Assembly: GCA_002439755.1 (NCBI GenBank)
Contig: DJPH01000060.1
Location: 14,400 to 78,399, forward strand
DNA: 64,000 bases
From: Prevotellaceae bacterium UBA6417
GTDB taxonomy: Bacteria > Bacteroidota > Bacteroidia > Bacteroidales > Bacteroidaceae
Direction of reading: 5' to 3'
Part shown: in pieces, positions 41,856-50,300 of the stretch
How the letters are laid out: every line of letters starts with the position of its first letter
Numbering within the stretch: the first letter of the stretch is position 1
The notes under the pieces: generated by a model
Told to the model about the DNA's origin: nothing
The model's database searches: none
What the model saw: the letters and a program-made list of their open reading frames with translations, nothing else
Program-made: the position numbers and the translations under genes

Positions 41856-43357
41856 TTCGATGTCTTTTTATGGTAAGTAATGATTCGATGGCAGGTAATC
41901 TCACTGTCTTTGTCGGGGTTCAGCCAATGCAGGCCTATGCGGTGTTGTCCCTGTCTGAGGCTGTAGTTCCAATACAGGTCCTGCGTGCGGCTGTGAAAAT
42001 CGGCAGGTGCCGTGATGGTTTTTACCGCCTTTCCGTCTACTGTGACCTGAATCCTTGCTTCATATCCCGCATGCTTCGACCTGACATCACCTTTTATGAC
42101 AACGGCACATCCCTCGAATGCAATGTCTTTCAAGTCATCCAAAGGCTTTCCCGGCAGCACGGCGTTGAGCTCCAGCCCGGCAAACGATTCTTCGTAGCGT
42201 ACGGCCTTGGGGCGTTGAATCTTTATCTTTACGGTGCTGCCCTCTATTTTTCCGCCGTTGCGTCCCACCATCTGCAATGCCTGGTTGAGGCTCTTTTCAT
42301 AGACCTGTGTCAGTGACAGCCGGGTATAGGCAAAGTTGCGGCTCTCTACCTTGTGTAGGCTGCGCAGCCATTTGTCAGGTATGTTGCTATAGCCGATCAT
42401 GGCACCCAGAATGCCGCAAGCCGACGCAGGATTGCAGTCGGAGTCCTGGCCGCAACGTGTGGATATGTCCATTGTCAGCCCGAAATCACCGTTGCCATAG
42501 AGCAGGCCTATGAGGATGTAGGCGCAATTGATCCTTGCATCGATGTTGAACGGTGCGTCAACTCCATCGGGGCAGCCAATCTCCTTGCCCCATTTCGTCT
42601 GGCATTCATACCACGTCTTTTTCCAGTTGTCGGGGTAAGCTGTGTGCCATCTGATGATGTCGGCCATACATTCGTAGAAGCTGCTCTTGGCGGGAATCAC
42701 CTTCAAAGCCTCGTTGACGATGGTAGGGATGTCGCTGTATACAAATGCCAAGGCATACATGGCTCCCACATAGACCCCTCCATACCATCCGTTGCCGTAA
42801 TTCATGATGTGACCTATCCTGTCAGAGATTCGCGATGCAGAATTAGGCATTCCCGGGCACATCAGTCCGGCATAGTCGGCCTCGATCTGATAGTCAATGT
42901 CGTCGGCATGCGGATTGTTCTTCCAATGACCCGAGGCAGGCGGCATGATGCCTTGCAGAATGTTGTAGCGCGCAGCCTGGTTGGCGTGCCACAGAGGATA
43001 GGGGGCGCGTGCAAAGGCCACGGCAAACGAATCGACGGGTGCGTCCGGGCCAAGGCGGTCGAATACCTCAAGGAAAGTCAGGTCCATGTATACATCGTCG
43101 TACAGACCCGGCTCATTGTCGAAATACCACTCTATGCTTCCGTCGTTCCAGTCTATGGGATGTGTGTCCGGAATAATCCTTTCCTGCCACTTGAACTCCG
43201 TGGGACCTCCATAGGTGCAGCCAATGGTCTGGCCTGCCCATCCGCCTTTTATCTTGTCGGAGAGCCTGTCTTTTGAAATGCTGATATAGTCGGCCGCGCT
43301 GAGCGTTGTTGCAAATGATATCCACAGCATGAAGGCCGGCAATAGAAATCTTTTCAT
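41852..43357 (-). CDS. Secreted ADP-ribosylglycohydrolase-family protein
   Basis: 501 residues. Signal peptide from the ATG at 43357 (MKRFLLPAFMLWISFATTLSAA). The central part fits the ADP_ribosyl_GH fold (PF03747): 'LSDKIKGGWAGQTIGCTYGG' at the N-terminal helix, 'YDDVYMDLTFLEVFDRLG' in the metal-site region, and 'RCGQDSDCNPASACGILGAMIG', the family's D-x-D second metal motif. A C-terminal beta domain follows (about 390-501). True ADP-ribosylhydrolases act in the cytosol, so a secreted version co-translated with a GH30 glycosidase probably works on a glycan instead. An in-frame ATG at 43423 is upstream of the -7 box and was rejected. Confidence 0.86.
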   Translation of the reverse strand: MKRFLLPAFMLWISFATTLSAADYISISKDRLSDKIKGGWAGQTIGCTYGGPTEFKWQERIIPDTHPIDWNDGSIEWYFDNEPGLYDDVYMDLTFLEVFDRLGPDAPVDSFAVAFARAPYPLWHANQAARYNILQGIMPPASGHWKNNPHADDIDYQIEADYAGLMCPGMPNSASRISDRIGHIMNYGNGWYGGVYVGAMYALAFVYSDIPTIVNEALKVIPAKSSFYECMADIIRWHTAYPDNWKKTWYECQTKWGKEIGCPDGVDAPFNIDARINCAYILIGLLYGNGDFGLTMDISTRCGQDSDCNPASACGILGAMIGYSNIPDKWLRSLHKVESRNFAYTRLSLTQVYEKSLNQALQMVGRNGGKIEGSTVKIKIQRPKAVRYEESFAGLELNAVLPGKPLDDLKDIAFEGCAVVIKGDVRSKHAGYEARIQVTVDGKAVKTITAPADFHSRTQDLYWNYSLRQGQHRIGLHWLNPDKDSEITCHRIITYHKKTSK

Positions 43358-43381
43358 ATAAAAGCCAATCATTATTGTCTG

Positions 43382-43389
43382 CAAAGATA
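43382..43389 (-). promoter_or_regulatory. Putative -7 box for the ADP-ribosylglycohydrolase-like/GH30 operon
   Basis: On the minus strand TATCTTTG (43389 to 43382) matches TAnnTTTG, 24 nt upstream of the ATG at 43357. The -33 region has only GTTT near 43412. Confidence 0.45.
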
Positions 43390-43443
43390 GCGTATTTACA
43401 GAAAAGAGAAACAGATGCACCATTTTTTATGTAGCAGGTTGTG

Positions 43444-43475
43444 CTTGTGCGTATTCGATTTTATATGTACCTTTG
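43444..43475 (+). promoter_or_regulatory. Promoter of the envelope operon 43500-47314
   Basis: CTTG (43444-43447), a 20-nt spacer and TACCTTTG (43468-43475) fit the Bacteroidota promoter. The ATG at 43500 is 24 nt downstream; an in-frame ATG at 43473 lies inside the box and is excluded. Confidence 0.55.
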
Positions 43476-43499
43476 TTGGCAAAAACAATAAAGAAACAC

Positions 43500-44054
43500 A
43501 TGTTTTTACGGTTTAAGACTCCTTCATGGCTGCATGGATGGTTGCGTGTTGCCCTGCTCAATGCAGTGGCCGGCGTGGCCGTTGCGGCCATTTTCGCAGG
43601 CGTGCTGCAAGCCTGTCCGGCCTATATGTGGGCGTGGAAAGACTACGTCTGCGACAATGTGACCAAGATAACCCGCATGAGCGACGTGCCGATGGAACGG
43701 AGAATGGTGATGAAGCTCGGCCCTGACTACAAATATCTCATGTTTTTGCGCGATGCCACTCCCACGAATGCCGTGATCTATTATCCTACATCCGCCGATT
43801 TCACGACAACGATGCCCGGCCGTCCCGACCACCATTTCACGGGTCGCCTCAACGACAAGCTGTCAGCTGTGCGTGTGCTCTATCCGCGTCGTGTGGTCAC
43901 GGAAGACGAATTCGGCATTACGTCGTGGAGCAAAAAGATAACCCATGTGGCCATTGTCAACGGCCGCAATATAGACAAACTGCCCTACAAGGCCCCCGAT
44001 GGCTACGACACCGGTGTACTGCCCATGGACAGCCTTCAGTCACTTCCTTTATAA
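43500..44054 (+). CDS. Membrane-anchored protein of unknown function
   Basis: 184 residues. I recognise no family. One transmembrane helix near residues 20-45 ('VAVAAIFAGVLQA') anchors it, probably with the rest outside the cytosol. The C-terminal 140 residues are soluble: 'RMVMKLGPDYKYLMFLRDAT', 'VIYYPTSADF' and 'KKITHVAIVNGRN' suggest a small alpha/beta or beta fold, with many charged residues. The segment resembles the periplasmic domain often placed next to GT-C-type glycosyltransferases. It is the first gene of a four-gene cluster, 13 nt ahead of a multi-spanning membrane protein, so the two probably work together. Confidence 0.7.
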   Translation: MFLRFKTPSWLHGWLRVALLNAVAGVAVAAIFAGVLQACPAYMWAWKDYVCDNVTKITRMSDVPMERRMVMKLGPDYKYLMFLRDATPTNAVIYYPTSADFTTTMPGRPDHHFTGRLNDKLSAVRVLYPRRVVTEDEFGITSWSKKITHVAIVNGRNIDKLPYKAPDGYDTGVLPMDSLQSLPL

Positions 44055-44067
44055 AACAGTCCGGCGT

Positions 44068-45465
44068 ATGCAAGCTTTAGGTCTGATACTGGCGTTTCTC
44101 ATTGGCTTCTTCGTGGTCAAACGCATCTCATCCCGTTTTTCGTGGGCCGAAAGCATCGGGTTTGCTTTCCCCGTAGGATTGTTCCTGATAACCCTCGCAA
44201 TGCTGCTGGCAGACTGGCTCGGCATTGCGCTGACCTCCCTGTCTGTGCTTGTGATGGCCGTCATGCTTCTGGCATTGACGCTTATGCTTGCCTTTCCGCG
44301 ACGCAGGGAGATTGCAGCCTCGCTATGTAGGCTTCCCGACTTCGGAAGACTGAACATGGTATGGCTCGTCTGCATGCTCTTGCTGGTATATGCCGAATAT
44401 TCCAACTTCCTGAAAGCAATGTATTTCCCCACATACGACCGCGACAGCCTTGCAGGTTTCGACACTATAGGCTTTGTTGCAGCCATGGAGCATACCTATA
44501 GTGGAATGAGCATCTTCAGCGGTGACTATATGCCTAAGATTCACCAGGCCGGCAGTTACATCTCGTATATGCCCATGCTGCAGTTGTCTTATGCCTATGT
44601 CTATCTGCTGGGGGCAGTGACCTCAAAGGCCGTTCCGGCCTTTTTCTTCCTGAGCTTCCTATTTGGCTTTTATGGCATAGTGAGGCGTGCCACATCTTCG
44701 CCTACCGCATCGGCAGTTGCAACCTTTTGCATGATGATGACTCCCGAGATGTTTTCGTTTAGCTCATTGTCAAACACCAACGTCCTGCATGCGTGTATGG
44801 CTTCGTCGGGAATCCTCTATGTGTGCCTGTGGCAGCGCAGGCACGAAATGCCGTTGCTGGTATTGGGCAGCCTGCTGCTTGCCATTAACTGCTGGCTGCG
44901 TGCCGAGGGTATCGTGTTTGTTGCGGCAGCCTTCGTGATAGTGGCAGTATCCTTGCTGTTGAATGGCCGGCAGCAGTTAAAGCCGGGGACGGCATGGCGT
45001 GGCCCCGTAATTGTCATAGCTGCCGTTTTGCCGTTCCTGCTGTTTCAGATCTATGTCCGTGCGTGTGGGCTAACATCCGAGAGCGTGGTGATGGCATATC
45101 CGTTCTTTGATTCGGAGAAAGCACTGGCCGTGCTGGGAGGTGCCTGGTTCCTGCTTGCCGATGCCCCTTATTACGGGTGGACATTCATCCTGTTTGCGGC
45201 AGCTATGCTGCTCAACTGTGTGCGCATCGTGCGGCGTGGTGAGGGTTGGGCCGTCATCGTGGCCTTTTTCTGCCCCTTGATGCTGTATTTCCTTTTGCTT
45301 TACCAAATAGACTACATCTGGGATTCCCTGACCAATGTGATTAACTTCTCGGCCAAGCGTTTCCTGTTTTGCTTCGTGCCTGTTGCCTGGTATTACATCG
45401 TGGCCAACCCGATGGCAAACGCTATGTTCACTAAACTGGACTCTCTGCTGGCGTGGAAAAAATGA
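44068..45465 (+). CDS. Polytopic membrane protein, GT-C glycosyltransferase-like
   Basis: 465 residues with about twelve hydrophobic segments. The first periplasmic loop holds 'FPTYDRDSLAGFDTIGF', with Asp and Arg residues as in the acidic loop of GT-C enzymes; 'AINCWLRAEGIVF' and 'INFSAKRFLFCFVP' are further conserved-looking pieces, similar to ArnT/PMT-type or polymerase-like proteins. GT-C enzymes use lipid-linked sugars as donors. The neighbouring GT2 protein (DPM1-like) could make such a donor. The ATG at 44068 lies 13 nt past the upstream stop; a longer in-frame start at 43999 overlaps that gene and was not chosen. Confidence 0.72.
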   Translation: MQALGLILAFLIGFFVVKRISSRFSWAESIGFAFPVGLFLITLAMLLADWLGIALTSLSVLVMAVMLLALTLMLAFPRRREIAASLCRLPDFGRLNMVWLVCMLLLVYAEYSNFLKAMYFPTYDRDSLAGFDTIGFVAAMEHTYSGMSIFSGDYMPKIHQAGSYISYMPMLQLSYAYVYLLGAVTSKAVPAFFFLSFLFGFYGIVRRATSSPTASAVATFCMMMTPEMFSFSSLSNTNVLHACMASSGILYVCLWQRRHEMPLLVLGSLLLAINCWLRAEGIVFVAAAFVIVAVSLLLNGRQQLKPGTAWRGPVIVIAAVLPFLLFQIYVRACGLTSESVVMAYPFFDSEKALAVLGGAWFLLADAPYYGWTFILFAAAMLLNCVRIVRRGEGWAVIVAFFCPLMLYFLLLYQIDYIWDSLTNVINFSAKRFLFCFVPVAWYYIVANPMANAMFTKLDSLLAWKK

Positions 45466-46400
45466 GTGCGGCCAAGACCCGTTGCGGTGAAATAGACTTT
45501 GTCAAGGCTGTGATGATAACATTGGTGATATTGTCACATCTCTCATTGTTTACCGATGTGAACCCCATCGTCAAGACGTTTGTCATCAACACGTTTGCCA
45601 TGCCTGCCTTTCTTTTGGTGTCAGGCTACTTCTGCAACCCTGCAAAACCGGCGCGCCTCTATTTCAAACATTCCTTTTGGCTGCTCGTACCCTACCTGCT
45701 GTTGAACGGCAGCTACATACTTGCATGCAGCTATCTCCCTATACGTGAACATATAGAGCATCTTACCTGGCAGACATTTGCCTTTCATCTGCTGGTGCGT
45801 CCCTTGGGTCCTTACTGGTATTTGCAGACATTGATACTGTGCCAGATACTGGGCTTCGTTGTCATGCGGCTGAATCTCGGCCGGAGCTTTGCAGGCAACA
45901 TCATCTTGCTCGCCTTGGCCGTATATGCTTTTAAGGATATAATGGTATTCGGCAAAGCCATGTATTTTGTTGCAGGCTTTGCGATGGCAAGGCTCGGGGT
46001 GGCATTTCTGGCGTTTTTCCGTGCGTCATGGTGGTCACTTGTGCCTCTGGTCTTGCTTGTGTCAGACCCGCAAAACCTCGACCAATCCACCTTGCCCGGC
46101 GTGGTCATCACCTATTTAGTCATATCGTTGTGCATGGCTGCTTATCCCTGTTTGACGGCATCTTCACGTCGTCTCTCCCTCTTTGTGGGGCGCAATACGC
46201 TGACCATCTACCTGTTTTCTCCCATATTCACATTGGCTTCAAAGGTGTTTTCCCCCTTGTTTGCGTGGGACGGAACGCGCATTTGCTATGCCATTGTTGC
46301 TGTTGCATTTGTCATTGCAGGCAGCTTAGCCCTGACATGGCTCATCGACAAAGTCGGAATTTCGCGCTTCATGTTTGGCCGCAGAAATGCCCTGCAATAA
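45462..46400 (+). CDS. Acyltransferase-3-family membrane protein
   Basis: 312 residues with about ten hydrophobic segments. The N-terminus 'EIDFVKAVMITLVILSHLSLF' has the conserved His of acyltransferase 3 (family R.D..Ra.ai..V..~H), and 'FVINTFAMPAFLLVSGYF' is the typical second segment. These enzymes add acetyl or other acyl groups to surface polysaccharides or lipids. The start at 45462 gives a 4-nt ATGA overlap with the upstream gene; an ATG 9 nt earlier is possible. A weak 6-bp hairpin follows the stop (46400-46416). Confidence 0.85.
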   Translation: MSAAKTRCGEIDFVKAVMITLVILSHLSLFTDVNPIVKTFVINTFAMPAFLLVSGYFCNPAKPARLYFKHSFWLLVPYLLLNGSYILACSYLPIREHIEHLTWQTFAFHLLVRPLGPYWYLQTLILCQILGFVVMRLNLGRSFAGNIILLALAVYAFKDIMVFGKAMYFVAGFAMARLGVAFLAFFRASWWSLVPLVLLVSDPQNLDQSTLPGVVITYLVISLCMAAYPCLTASSRRLSLFVGRNTLTIYLFSPIFTLASKVFSPLFAWDGTRICYAIVAVAFVIAGSLALTWLIDKVGISRFMFGRRNALQ

Positions 46401-46539
46401 GGGCTGAAAGGCAGCCCATTGGTTGCAAAACACAGCCTCCCTGTCTGAATTCCCTACGTTATGGTTCCGGTGGAGCAGGGTTGCAGGTGGAAAAAGCTAA
46501 AAAAACGGCAAAAACAAATGCGCATTAAAAAACTTGGCT

Positions 46540-46547
46540 TACCTTTG
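46540..46547 (+). promoter_or_regulatory. Putative -7 box for the GT2 gene
   Basis: TACCTTTG matches TAnnTTTG, 38 nt before the ATG at 46586; no clear -33. Confidence 0.42.
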
Positions 46548-46585
46548 CAAAGAGCATCGATAAGCCAAAAACAGTAAAAATCAAG

Positions 46586-47314
46586 ATGTCAGTATTGCTT
46601 TCTGTCATAATCCCTGCCTATAATGAAGCACGCACCATAGAGTTTCTTTTGCAGAAACTCGACGGAGTGGTATGGCCTTCGGGCTGCAAGGTGCAGATTA
46701 TCGTGGTGGACGATGGCTCTTCGGACGCAACGGCAAAGTGCGTGACCCATTATAGAGAAACTCATCCCGATTGCCATCTGAAGCTGCTGAGCCACGAAAG
46801 AAACCTGGGGAAAGGCATGGCCATACGCACGGCATTGCCTTATGTTGAAGGCAGATATGTGGTTATCCAAGACGGAGATGAAGAGTATGATCCACGCGAC
46901 TTGGCGATGATGCTGGCCAAGATGATGGAGGATAATCTGAAAGTGCTCTATGGATCGCGCTATTTGGGTGGCGGCAGCCGAGAACGCAGCCTCTATCCGG
47001 TGTTCTACTATGGTGTACGCATGTTGTCGGCATTTGCCAATCTTCTTTACGGGCAACACATCACAGATGAAGCCACATGCTATAAGATGTTCCGTGCAGA
47101 TGTGTTATGCCCGTTGCCTCTGAAGTGCAGGGGGTTTGAGTTCTGTCCCGAGGTAACGGCACTTGTGTCCCGCAGGGGCATCAAGATAGATGAAGTGCCC
47201 ATCTCGTATGTTCCCCGCTCGATTTCAGCCGGGAAGAAAATCAGGGTGGTCGACGGGCTGTATGCCTTTTGGGTGCTACTTAAATATCGCTTTATAAAGC
47301 AAAGGCATTCGTGA
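46586..47314 (+). CDS. GT2-family glycosyltransferase (dolichyl/polyprenyl-phosphate mannosyltransferase type)
   Basis: 242 residues, a single GT-A domain with no transmembrane tail, like DPM1-type synthases. Motifs: 'SVIIPAYNEARTIEFLLQKL' (N-terminal nucleotide site), 'VVDDGSSDATAK' (DDG), 'VIQDGDEEYDPRDL' (DxD-like metal site) and 'YGSRYLGGGSRERS'. Such enzymes transfer a hexose from an NDP-sugar to polyprenyl phosphate or to a nearby acceptor on the cytosolic face. The product could feed the GT-C-like protein encoded at 44068-45465. It has its own -7 box, 185 nt after the acyltransferase gene. Confidence 0.92.
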   Translation: MSVLLSVIIPAYNEARTIEFLLQKLDGVVWPSGCKVQIIVVDDGSSDATAKCVTHYRETHPDCHLKLLSHERNLGKGMAIRTALPYVEGRYVVIQDGDEEYDPRDLAMMLAKMMEDNLKVLYGSRYLGGGSRERSLYPVFYYGVRMLSAFANLLYGQHITDEATCYKMFRADVLCPLPLKCRGFEFCPEVTALVSRRGIKIDEVPISYVPRSISAGKKIRVVDGLYAFWVLLKYRFIKQRHS

Positions 47315-47322
47315 AATAGCAC

Positions 47323-47330
47323 TAACTTTG
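47323..47330 (+). promoter_or_regulatory. Putative -7 box for the tamB-tamL operon
   Basis: TAACTTTG matches TAnnTTTG, 16 nt before the ATG at 47347. The spacing to the start is short; no clear -33. Confidence 0.35.
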
Positions 47331-47346
47331 CATGTGATTACAATTA

Positions 47347-50300
47347 ATGCGCAAATCATTGAAACTGAAACGGGCTTTTAAGTGGCTGGCTGTTGCTGCG
47401 ATTGCTCCAATCGTGCTGTTCTTTCTATTGGCCATCGTGATATATCTTCCGCCGGTACAGCAGATGATGAAAGATGAAGTGACGGCCCGACTGTCGCGTG
47501 ACATGGGGATGGATATCAGCGTTGAACGTGTGCGGCTGGCATTTCCCTTGGACCTTTCTCTTGAACATTTCAAGGCCGTGGAAGGAACCGATACACTTGC
47601 TGCGGCCGGTGCCTTGCGCCTGGAGGTGAAAGTACTTCCCCTGCTCCGTGGTTGTGTTAGTATTGCCGGCTTTGAGCTGTGGCGGATGCAGATGGACACC
47701 AAGAGCTATTTGAGCGATATTAGGCTCAGCGGGAAAGTAGGTATGGTGGAGCTGTCAGTGCCGGCCGTGGCCGATTTGAAAAACAAGCTGGTGGATGTAA
47801 ATAAAATTGTGCTGAGCAAGAGCGATGTTCAAGTGATACTATCGGATACGGCAAAAAAGGATACATCTAAAAGCGAGCCGGTGAAGTGGCGAATCAAACT
47901 GAATTCGGCCGGAATTAGCCATACACGTTTTTATGTGCAAATGCCGGGAGATTCAATGCGCATCGGTGGAATGCTGACCGAAGCTGTGGTAAGAAAAGGC
48001 GATTTCGATATAGGGAACAACACCTATAAGGCGCGTCTGGTGAATATCAAAGATTCCGAACTCTCCTATGACGTGCCCCAGGTTTCCAAGGGAAAAGGGC
48101 TTGACTTTAACCATATCTCCGTAACAGGATTGCAGCTCAGGCTGGACACTCTGAACTACAGAAACAGTCGTCTCACTGTGGGAATACCACGTTTTGCATT
48201 CAAAGAACAGAGTGGGTTGCATGTGGAAAATCTGCAAGCCCGCTTGGCCTTAGACACAACGTGTGTGCATCTGCCCCTGTTCCGGCTACGCACTCCCCAT
48301 ACGCATTTGGATGCTACAGCCGGCCTGGCCTGGAAGGCCCTGAAGCCTGCAAATGGCGGCAGGATGGGAATCGATGTGAAAGGTCATGTGGGGCGTTCGG
48401 ACATATTGCTGCTTTCAGGCAATGCGGCCTCGCAATTGTTGCCCTATATGCCCGGAAATGATTTGAAGATTGAAGCGCGTGCCGATGGCAATGCCGATTT
48501 GCTGAATGTGGAATGTATCGACATTGAGATGAAAGGCTGTGCCGCCCTGCATGCCAAAGGACGGATCAGAAACATCGCGTCCGGCAAATTGCGAAACGGT
48601 TATCTGGAATACCGCATGAGGACATACGATATAAGCCATTATCATAGGCTGTTATCAAAAGGCCGGCAAAGCCGTTTTGCAATCCCCAAAAATATAAAGC
48701 TCGCGGGAAAAATCACTTTTGACGGCAACACATATGGCACTAATTCGACTTTAAACATCGGCAAAGGCATACTGGCTGTCAAAGGAGAAGTGGGGCTTGC
48801 CAACGAAAACTTCCGTATACAAATGCAGGCCAAACGCTTTCCTGTTGAAGCCTTTTTGCCGAAAGACTCAATAGCTCCGCTTACAGCCATGCTGCGGGCT
48901 GCTGGACATGGGTTTAATCCCTTGCGGAAAGGTGCGCGGTTTAAGATGGCGGCCAATATAGAAAAGCTGGGCTATAAACAGATTCCTTTGGACAGCATCC
49001 GCCTGGACGCACAGTTGAATGCCGGACATGCCGGTGTGAAGATAGCCGCTGTCAACCGGATGCTCACGGCAACCACAGATATAACAGCGGATATTCAAAA
49101 GGACAGGATAAAAGCTTCCGTACAAGGTGTCATGCAGGACTTGAATGTGGCCTATTTGACGGAAGGAAAGGATACGATACATCTGATGGCCAATCTGGAC
49201 GTGACAAGCATTTTGACACCTGACGGAAAGGATGTCGGATTTATGGGCGAACTGAACAACATAAACATTCTGACCAGCAAGATGGGCTATCCTGCCAAGG
49301 ACATTCGTTTTGGTTTTCGTGCCTCAGCAGACACAACGAAGGCCTTTGTCGAAGCAGGTGATTTGGTTGCCCGGCTATATTCGGATAAACCGATGAGTAA
49401 AATTACGGAAGCATTGTCGAAGGTTTCTGACGAGCTTGCCAAGCAGTTGAAGGCGGCACATTTCGATGAAAAGTCCCTGACTCCGTATTTGCCGGATCTG
49501 AATTTGTATGTAAAAACCGGCAATGAGAATCCCGTATTAAACTATCTGCGCTTTCGTGGCTTCGTAGCCGACAGTTTGTTATTGCAATTGAGCACAGGTC
49601 AATTGACAGGTATCAATGGTATGATGAAGCTGTCAGGCTTCCGCACGGGAGGACTGTTGCTTGAAAGAATGGATATGCGCCTTGTGCAGGATTCTGCAGG
49701 ACTGAAACTGAAAGGCAATATCGAAAACACCAACAAACGTAATCCGAATCGTTTTACCGCCCGGTTGGATGGAGAAGTAAAGACAAACGGTCTGTCTCTG
49801 CATACATTGTTCAAGGACGAACATGGTGTCAAAGGCTTGGATATGGGAGTCGAAGCAACATTGAACGCAGCCGGTGACGTGTCTTTTCATATGTTTCCCG
49901 AGGAGTCGGTTATTGCCTATCGCAAATTCAAGGTGAATAAGGGCAATCATTTGACGATAGGAAGGGACAGGCACATCAGTGCAAATGTTGACCTGATGGC
50001 CGACGATAATACGGGATTGAAGATAATGACACCCGAAGGCGACAGCACACGTGACATAACATTGAGCCTGGCTAATGTGAATTTGAAAGAGCTGACCGGG
50101 ATATTGCCTTTCATGCCGCGTTTGGGAGGATTGTTGAGCGGCGATGTTCATGCACAATGGAAAGAAGACACGCTTTCGGCAGTAGCGCAAGTAGATTTGA
50201 AGGCTTTCCGTTATGAGGATTGCCCGTTGGGCAACCTGAGCACGGAAATAATATATTTGCCTGATGAAAACGGCAATCATTATGTACAGGCCAATGTTGG

